DNA of 36,466 nt from the NCBI GenBank assembly GCA_964650485.1, contig CAZYTX010000035.1, forward strand, positions 1-36,466. Reading direction: 5' to 3'. Source of the DNA: CAZYTX01 sp964650485 (GTDB taxonomy: Bacteria > RBG-13-61-14 > DATKZS01). The notes below the pieces were generated by a model, which was not told the DNA's origin, did not search any database, and saw nothing but the letters and a program-made list of their open reading frames with translations. Positions within the stretch are counted from its first letter, which is position 1. Every line of letters starts with the position of its first letter. The translations under genes were made by a program, and so were the position numbers. This document shows, one piece after another, positions 31,846 to 36,466 of this stretch.

Positions 31846-32696
31846 GGCAGCTCTATCTTTTCAGCAAAGTCTTTGCAAGGAGTGAGTGCGCACCTGAACC
31901 CGTTGGTCTCGGAGGCGTCGTCAGGCGGCAGGTCCCGCCTGGCCGAGCATCGCAAAAGCTCGATGCTGTAGAAGAAGCACCCGCCCCTGGTCACCCTCTT
32001 CTCGCCGGTGTAATCGAACGTGAAGTCCGCGCCCGGGTATGACTTGTACCACCCGTCGGTCCACTCCCACAGGTTGCCGGCCATGTCCATCACCCCGTAG
32101 GGGCTCTTGCACGATGAGCGGCCACCGGCCGGGGTGGTGCAGTCCCCCGAGTTGGTGCGGTTGGTGCAAGCGGAGGCTCTCCACCCGTTGCCCCACGGGT
32201 AGGTGCGGCCCTCGGGCCCGGCGCAGGCCTTCTCCCACTCGGCCTCGGTGGGGAGCCGCTTTCCCGACCACTCGCAATACGCGTTCGCGTCATCAAAGCT
32301 CACGTGGCTCACCGGGTGGGAGAGCATCTCGCGCGGGAAGGGCTTTTTGTAGAAAAGGGGCGCCGGGGGCTTGCGGCCGGTGTCCTTGCAGAAGGTGAGG
32401 TACTGGTAAAAGGTGACCTCGGTGCGGTCAATGTAATACACCGGCAGGACCTCCTTGTGTCTGGGCTTCTCGTTCTCCCTCTTCGAGGACCCCATCATGA
32501 AAGGCCCCTCGTCTATCTTTATCATGTAGGAGCCGTCCGCGTTCCATTGCACCACCGGAGGGAGCTCTCCCTTGATCTGCTTTTGCTCCTCTTGTGCTTT
32601 TTCCCCCTCCTCGGAAGGCGCGGGCTTTTCATCACCTGCCCCTATGAGAGCCAGAAGAAGCATGACGAATAAAGCCCGGACCATGATGAAGCCCAT
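31842..32696 (-). CDS. Exported FGE/SUMF1-fold protein without active-site cysteines
   Basis: A 284-residue protein with a signal peptide (1-20) followed by a Glu/Lys-rich linker (about 22-45). Residues about 55-280 show the formylglycine-generating-enzyme fold: MIKIDEGPFMMGSS, YYIDRTEVTFYQYLTFC, HPVSHVSFDDANAYC, KRLPTEAEWEKAC, GNLWEWTDGW and the last block RVTRGGCFFY...GFRCA. True FGE has two catalytic cysteines spaced C-x4-C in that last block; here those positions are not Cys, although one Cys follows the GG. It is therefore unlikely to mature sulfatases and may be a binding protein or another oxidase of the same fold. It is co-translated with ApbE. It belongs to the same superfamily as the C-terminal half of the 5882-7528 protein. 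Confidence 0.88.
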   Translation of the reverse strand: MGFIMVRALFVMLLLALIGAGDEKPAPSEEGEKAQEEQKQIKGELPPVVQWNADGSYMIKIDEGPFMMGSSKRENEKPRHKEVLPVYYIDRTEVTFYQYLTFCKDTGRKPPAPLFYKKPFPREMLSHPVSHVSFDDANAYCEWSGKRLPTEAEWEKACAGPEGRTYPWGNGWRASACTNRTNSGDCTTPAGGRSSCKSPYGVMDMAGNLWEWTDGWYKSYPGADFTFDYTGEKRVTRGGCFFYSIELLRCSARRDLPPDDASETNGFRCALTPCKDFAEKIELP

Positions 32697-32763
32697 AGTA
32701 ATTTATCTCTAACACACTCTGCCCGGCTTTTAAAATATTCCCGGACATGGTAGCTTTTATTGC

Positions 32764-34269
32764 ATGGACGACAAATCACATCACATTTCAAGACTCATGC
32801 AAAGCGGGTACGTGCTCATCCAGGTGGTCACCTGGGAAGAGGAGCGGGCCATTGCCATGGTGAGAGAGGCTGCAAGCTCCCTTGCCAGGCCGGTGAGCAT
32901 ATGGTCTTACAACACAGGGTTCGGTGACCACAAGGGGCCGGGCCCCGCTGACCCTGCCGAGGCCCTGGCAAGGATCAAGACCACACCGGACCCCAGGGCC
33001 TTCGTGCTAATTGACTTCCACCCCGCGCTCGATAACCCCTTGATCAAAAGGAGGCTCCGCGAGCTCTGCCAGGACATGGACCACAAGGAACAGGGCATCG
33101 TGATGATAGGGCCCTTGGCCCATGTGCCGGTCGAGCTTGAAAAGGAAGTGCTCATCATGGACCTTGACTCGCCCGGTCCGAAGGAGCTGGAAGGGGTGCT
33201 CGACAAGGCCGTGCATGAAGCAGGGCCCCAGGGTCCGCTGGCCACGGACCCGGATCTCAGGACCTCGGTGATAAGGGCCGCGCTCGGGCTTACCGCCCGG
33301 GAGGCCGGCCGTATGTTCAGGAGAGTGATGCTCTTGCATCCTGAGTTTAAAAAGGAGCACGTAAAAGAGGTCCTTGATGAGAAGAAGCAGGTGCTGCGGC
33401 GGTTCCAGCTTCTCGAGTTCTACGAGGCCGAGGAGACCCTTGACCAGGTGGGCGGCCTGGACCTTTTGAAGAAGTGGCTCGCGAGCAGGGCGGAGGCTTT
33501 CGGGGACAAGGCCCGGGAGTACGGCCTGCCCGAGCCCAAGGGGCTCCTGCTCCTGGGCGTGCAGGGGTGCGGCAAGAGCCTGTCAGCCAAGGCCGTGTCC
33601 GGATTGTGGGGCATCCCCCTTATCAGGCTGGACCTCTCCGCTATACTCGGCCGCGAGTCCGAGGGGGACCAGCTCCGCCGCTCGCTTCAGGTGACCGAGA
33701 CCCTCGCCCCATGCGTGCTCTGGATTGACGAGATCGAAAAGGGCTTCTCATCGCACCGGGTGTCCGGAAGGGAGGAGCACGGCCGCATGGCACGGGCCTT
33801 CGCCGCCTTCCTGGTGTGGCTCCAGGAGAAGAAGAGCCCGGTCTACGTCATAGCCACGGCCAACTCCATATCCGAGCTGCCCCCGGAGCTGGTGAGGAAG
33901 GGCCGGTTCGACGACATCTTCTTTGTTGACCTGCCCCAGGTTGCGGAGAGGGAGGAAATCTTCGGGGTGCACCTTGCGAAGAGGGGCCGCGACCCGGGGA
34001 ATTTCGACACCTCGGGCCTGGCCTCGGCGAGCGAGAGCTTCTCCGGCTCCGAGATCGAGCAGGCGATCATATCCGCCATGTACAGCGCCTTTACCCAGGG
34101 ACGAGAGATTGAAACCGGCGACATACTAAAAGACATAGAGGAGACCGTGCCCCTGGCAGAGACCATGGAGGAGAAGATAAAGGAGCTGCGCGACTGGGCA
34201 AAGGACAGGGCCAGACCGGCGTCGCTCGACACCAAGCTCATGGACCTTTTGGAGAAGAGGAAGGCCTGA
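32764..34269 (+). CDS. AAA-type ATPase, Ycf46-like
   Basis: A 501-residue cytoplasmic ATPase. The N-terminal part (1-215) is a nuclease/RecA-like degenerate domain typical of Ycf46 proteins (VVTWEEERAI, AFVLIDFHP). The AAA module has Walker A GVQGCGKS at 265-272, Walker B VLWIDEIE at 318-325, the sensor 1 region IATANSISELPPELV and an arginine-finger-like RKGRFDD. A lid domain (about 400-470) follows. Ycf46 is a conserved AAA protein of plastids, cyanobacteria and many bacteria whose substrate is unclear; roles in carbon metabolism have been proposed. The start ATG at 32764 has no strong ribosome-binding site. It is divergent from the FGE-like/ApbE operon, with 67 nt between the two starts that must hold both promoters. 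Confidence 0.9.
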   Translation: MDDKSHHISRLMQSGYVLIQVVTWEEERAIAMVREAASSLARPVSIWSYNTGFGDHKGPGPADPAEALARIKTTPDPRAFVLIDFHPALDNPLIKRRLRELCQDMDHKEQGIVMIGPLAHVPVELEKEVLIMDLDSPGPKELEGVLDKAVHEAGPQGPLATDPDLRTSVIRAALGLTAREAGRMFRRVMLLHPEFKKEHVKEVLDEKKQVLRRFQLLEFYEAEETLDQVGGLDLLKKWLASRAEAFGDKAREYGLPEPKGLLLLGVQGCGKSLSAKAVSGLWGIPLIRLDLSAILGRESEGDQLRRSLQVTETLAPCVLWIDEIEKGFSSHRVSGREEHGRMARAFAAFLVWLQEKKSPVYVIATANSISELPPELVRKGRFDDIFFVDLPQVAEREEIFGVHLAKRGRDPGNFDTSGLASASESFSGSEIEQAIISAMYSAFTQGREIETGDILKDIEETVPLAETMEEKIKELRDWAKDRARPASLDTKLMDLLEKRKA

Positions 34270-34279
34270 GACGAGATGC

Positions 34280-34299
34280 TCACGCAAAGTCGCAAAGAG
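34280..34299. repeat. Dispersed repeat half-copy
   Basis: The sequence TCACGCAAAG-TCGCAAAGAG resembles the arms of the inverted repeat at 11899-12034 (about 17 of 20 bases). No second arm is visible nearby. Confidence 0.4.
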
Positions 34300-34358
34300 T
34301 TTACAAAAGTTGTTTTAAGCCAGCTCACTGGAAAAGCTCCTGCTCCAGGGGCCGGGCA

Positions 34359-34697
34359 TTAACTTCCAGCGGATGCTCGAATATGTTCCCTTAGAAAGAG
34401 TATGTGGTTCTCCGAATGATACTTTGATATGCTACACTCCTTTCCGGTCTCGTGGCAGTTAAAGCCGACCTCCAGCCGGCCGGGGTGGTGGCCGTCGAAT
34501 ATCCTGGCGTTAGGGTACTGCTTCCACCTGCACTCGCACTGAAAGCACTCCTCGGTCTTCCGGTCAAGGTAAAGGCCCTGCAGCACCGCTCCCCGGTCGC
34601 CGTACACCACGGCCAGGATTCTGTTCCTCGGGAAAAATAAACATGCCCTTTTCATCCCTCTCGTCCACCTGCAAAGGCAGGGGGGAGCATGAGGCAT
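34359..34697 (-). CDS. Small Cys/His-rich protein of unknown function
   Basis: A leftward frame of 112 codons from ATG 34697, or 98 from ATG 34655, which is the more natural start by sequence (KRACLFFPRNRILAVVYG). The middle is rich in Cys and His (ECFQCECRW and FNCHETGKECSISKYH), suggesting a metal site. I do not recognise a family. It begins 4 nt after the stop of the small exported protein at 34702-34887, which supports an operon. Neither start has a strong ribosome-binding site, so translational coupling or a chance frame are both possible. Confidence 0.4.
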   Translation of the reverse strand: MPHAPPCLCRWTRGMKRACLFFPRNRILAVVYGDRGAVLQGLYLDRKTEECFQCECRWKQYPNARIFDGHHPGRLEVGFNCHETGKECSISKYHSENHILFLREHIRASAGS

Positions 34698-34701
34698 GGC
34701 T

Positions 34702-34887
34702 TCAGGAGTAGAGGCGGAGGTGCTCTATCTTGGCGCCATTAAGAGACGCGAGCCAGCTCCCTGCAATGACTATGAAGTCTTCCTTGCGCTCGAGGGTCTT
34801 CCTGCAAATTTCCGTGCAAGGCAAAAGGAGAGTTGTGATTATGCCGGCTGCCACTGCCAGTAGTGCCGGCCTTGCAGAACATATCAT
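34702..34887 (-). CDS. Small protein with signal-like N-terminus, unknown
   Basis: A 61-residue leftward frame whose N-terminus (ALLAVAAGIITTLLLP, followed by Cys) looks like a signal peptide or a single membrane anchor. The remainder is short and mixed in charge (CRKTLERKEDFIVIAGSW). AGAGAGG lies some 8-14 nt before the ATG. It is close to the Cys/His-rich frame downstream. No family is recognised. It may be the first gene of a two-gene transcript, and its neighbours give no functional hint. The rest of 34888-35101 holds no supported gene. Confidence 0.4.
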   Translation of the reverse strand: MICSARPALLAVAAGIITTLLLPCTEICRKTLERKEDFIVIAGSWLASLNGAKIEHLRLYS

Positions 34888-35101
34888 ATTAGCGCCTCTC
34901 TGGCTCTCTGAAACGACAATTTGGATATTTTACTTGAAAAGAATAACAGATGACTCCCCAGTTCTCAATCCGAGAGCCTCCCTCCTCTTTTCAAACGGCC
35001 CTGTCGAAGTGGATACAATACCTCCCTGGAACGGCACAGGTTTGACATCCGACCTCGTTTATGTAAGGAATCGAAGCAGCTTCAAGTGAAGGAGTGGACT
35101 C

Positions 35102-36466
35102 TTGGTCGCCATTACAGGATTGCAGGCAGAGCGTAGGGGAACCGTTTTACTCATCGCCTGCGCCTGCTTTGCCTTGGTATTCTTACCCCTGTCCGCCCGG
35201 TCCGCTCCGAGCCTGAAACGACCGGTCTACACCGAAAACCGCGAGCCTTGCAAAGACTTCAACCCTTATCGCAACCTCTACTTCGGCGACCTGCACGTTC
35301 ACACCGCGCTCTCGCACGAGACCTGGACCCTGGACGTGCGGGCCACTCCCGAGGACGCGTACCGTTTCGCCCGGGGCGGGACAATAACTCTGCCGCCGCT
35401 CGACCAGGAGGGCGGGGGCACCCGCACGCACAGGCTCAGGCGGAGCCTGGACTTCGCCGCGGTAACAGACCATGCGGAGTTTCTCGCCGAGGTCGAGGCC
35501 TGCACCACGCCGGACTCCGGGGCCTATAACTCGCCGAGCTGCAGAATATACCGCAAAGAGAATTTCATGAGCGAGGTGGTCATGGCCTTCCCCTCGTTCA
35601 TGAAAAACCCCAGACGTTCGAAAGACATATGCGGGCAAAAGGCCGCGGATTGCAGGGCCCTGGCAGAAAAGGTGTGGAAACGGACACAAAAAGCCGCGGA
35701 TGAAGCGTACGACCGGACACCGGCCTGCTCCTTCACCACGTTCGTGGCTTACGAGCACACCGGAATACCAAAAGCCACTAACATGCACCGCAACGTGATA
35801 TTCCGAAACAGGGACGTACCGGAGCTACCGACCTCGTACATTGAAAAGCCCACCCCGCAGGGGCTGTGGGAAGAGCTTGCGCGCGAGTGCCTGAACTCTA
35901 TGGAAGACTGCGACGTCTTGTCGATCCCGCACAGCTCCAACGAGAGCAACGGGAACAAGTTTTATCCTGCGTATCCCGGCGCCGCGAGCCTGGAAGAGGA
36001 GCGCGAGCAGGCCGCGCGGCGTGCCGCGATGGAACCTTTGGTGGAAATTTTCCAGAACAAGGGGGGGTCCGAGTGCACGCCCGGTCTTGAAGACCCCCTG
36101 GGACCTGCTGACGAGCTGTGCGGTTTTGAAAAGGTCCGCGAGCCCCCGTTCCGGGATTGCGGGGAGGGCATGGGTTTCGGCGGACAGCTCGGGCTGGGGT
36201 GCATCTCCAGGCTGGACTTCGTGCGCTGGGTTCTGCTTTATGGCTTGAAGGAAGAGGAGCGGTTGGGGGTCAATCCCTACAAGCTGGGCATCGTCGCGGG
36301 CACAGACACCCACAACGGCACCCCCGGCGCGGTCGCCGAGCACCGGTACGAGGGCCACAGGGGCAAGACCGAAGACACGCCCCGAAAACGGCTCCGGCCC
36401 GGAGGAATACACCCTAGTAGTCGTTCACAATTGAAATTGTGGGTACAATCCCTTGAGCTTTATGCG
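35102..36466 (+). CDS. Exported DUF3604 (PHP-like phosphoesterase) protein, 3' end outside window
   Basis: 455 codons are visible, open to the end of the window. TTG 35102 follows an ideal AAGGAG (35089-35094) by 7 nt and begins a signal peptide (GTVLLIACACFALVFLPLSA). The mature part shows DUF3604/PHP metal motifs: GDLHVHTALSHE at 62-73, AVTDHAEF near 120, IPHSSNESNG near 275 and GTDTHNGTPGA near 400. DUF3604 proteins are predicted secreted metal-dependent phosphoesterases of unknown substrate and commonly continue well past the last motif. Here family resemblance fades after about 36375. The last 50-odd bases are AT-rich and contain a palindrome, so the gene may be interrupted or frameshifted there (see findings). 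A start by ATG is not available, which makes the TTG call stronger. Confidence 0.85.
   Translation, partial: MVAITGLQAERRGTVLLIACACFALVFLPLSARSAPSLKRPVYTENREPCKDFNPYRNLYFGDLHVHTALSHETWTLDVRATPEDAYRFARGGTITLPPLDQEGGGTRTHRLRRSLDFAAVTDHAEFLAEVEACTTPDSGAYNSPSCRIYRKENFMSEVVMAFPSFMKNPRRSKDICGQKAADCRALAEKVWKRTQKAADEAYDRTPACSFTTFVAYEHTGIPKATNMHRNVIFRNRDVPELPTSYIEKPTPQGLWEELARECLNSMEDCDVLSIPHSSNESNGNKFYPAYPGAASLEEEREQAARRAAMEPLVEIFQNKGGSECTPGLEDPLGPADELCGFEKVREPPFRDCGEGMGFGGQLGLGCISRLDFVRWVLLYGLKEEERLGVNPYKLGIVAGTDTHNGTPGAVAEHRYEGHRGKTEDTPRKRLRPGGIHPSSRSQLKLWVQSLELYA
36426..36441. repeat. Short palindrome near the window end
   Basis: CACAATT-GA-AATTGTG is a perfect 7-bp inverted repeat with a 2-nt loop, inside an AT-rich run that begins near 36415 in otherwise GC-rich coding sequence. 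The neighbouring TTCACAATTGAAA also occurs in the border at 17372-17384. Confidence 0.6.

Noticed and set aside
31842..32696. Sulfatase-maturing FGE
   Set aside because: The fold is right but the two catalytic cysteines of FGE are not at their positions.
34730..35089. 119-codon + strand frame before the DUF3604 gene
   Set aside because: It overlaps the small leftward gene, lacks a start signal, and its composition is mixed; DUF3604 has its own strong ribosome-binding site.

Overview
The window is a GC-rich (estimated low 60s % G+C by eye), gene-dense bacterial chromosome segment with no rRNA, tRNA, phage or CRISPR signal that I can see. The gene mix suits an environmental, probably anaerobic or facultative Gram-negative, most like Desulfobacterota (deltaproteobacterial) or a neighbouring phylum: a GlcD/GlcF-like FAD plus Fe-S oxidoreductase pair, an FadH-like Fe-S flavoenzyme, hemerythrin, a type IVa pilin with a sigma-54-like promoter, exported hydrolases and a Ycf46-type AAA ATPase. 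The taxonomic call is inference; no marker gene is present.

Layout. 1-299: a 96-bp tandem repeat of nested palindromes, then a consensus sigma-70 promoter. 300-5817: a rightward five-gene operon (ureohydrolase-fold protein, FAD oxidase, Fe-S CCG protein, possible SCP2-like protein, exported unknown). 5882-7528 (leftward): exported caspase-like peptidase fused to an FGE/SUMF1-type domain. 7603-10930: promoter and a two-component cluster made of a degenerate pseudo-receiver, a receiver, a PAS histidine kinase and a fused double receiver. 10919-15476 (leftward): CDF metal exporter, 22-nt inverted repeat, secreted GH31 glycosidase and TrmJ-like RNA methyltransferase. 15646-17307: an AlbA_2 (Schlafen/RecG-like) gene of different composition, probably imported. 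17561-19180: a demi-ferritin of the encapsulated-ferritin type, convergent with a Tat-type sulfatase.

19181-24877: a gene-free stretch with a hairpin, two paralogous small Cys/Trp proteins, a strong terminator, an FadH/OYE flavoenzyme, a metallo-beta-lactamase-fold protein, a D-2-hydroxyacid dehydrogenase pseudogene with a large internal deletion, a hemerythrin protein and an XRE regulator. 25063-29870 (leftward): two YfhO-family membrane proteins sharing a 559-bp perfectly identical block, a sign of recent gene conversion. 29966-32696 (leftward): type IV pilin with terminator and sigma-54-like promoter, then an FGE-like protein overlapping ApbE. 32764-34269: AAA ATPase. 34359-34887: two small leftward unknowns. 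35102-end: a DUF3604 protein running off the window.

How the genes fit together: the first operon looks like a redox module delivering electrons from an unknown organic acid or alcohol through FAD and Fe-S centres. The two-component cluster shows domain duplication, fusion and decay around a single kinase. Envelope and surface functions recur (YfhO pair, pilin, GH31, sulfatase, caspase-FGE, ApbE). The most notable observations are the pseudo-receiver and split/fused receiver paralogy, the gene-converted YfhO pair, the tandem small W-L-C / G-C-W-x-C proteins, the caspase-FGE fusion, and a sulfatase beside two FGE-like proteins that both lack the FGE active-site cysteines.
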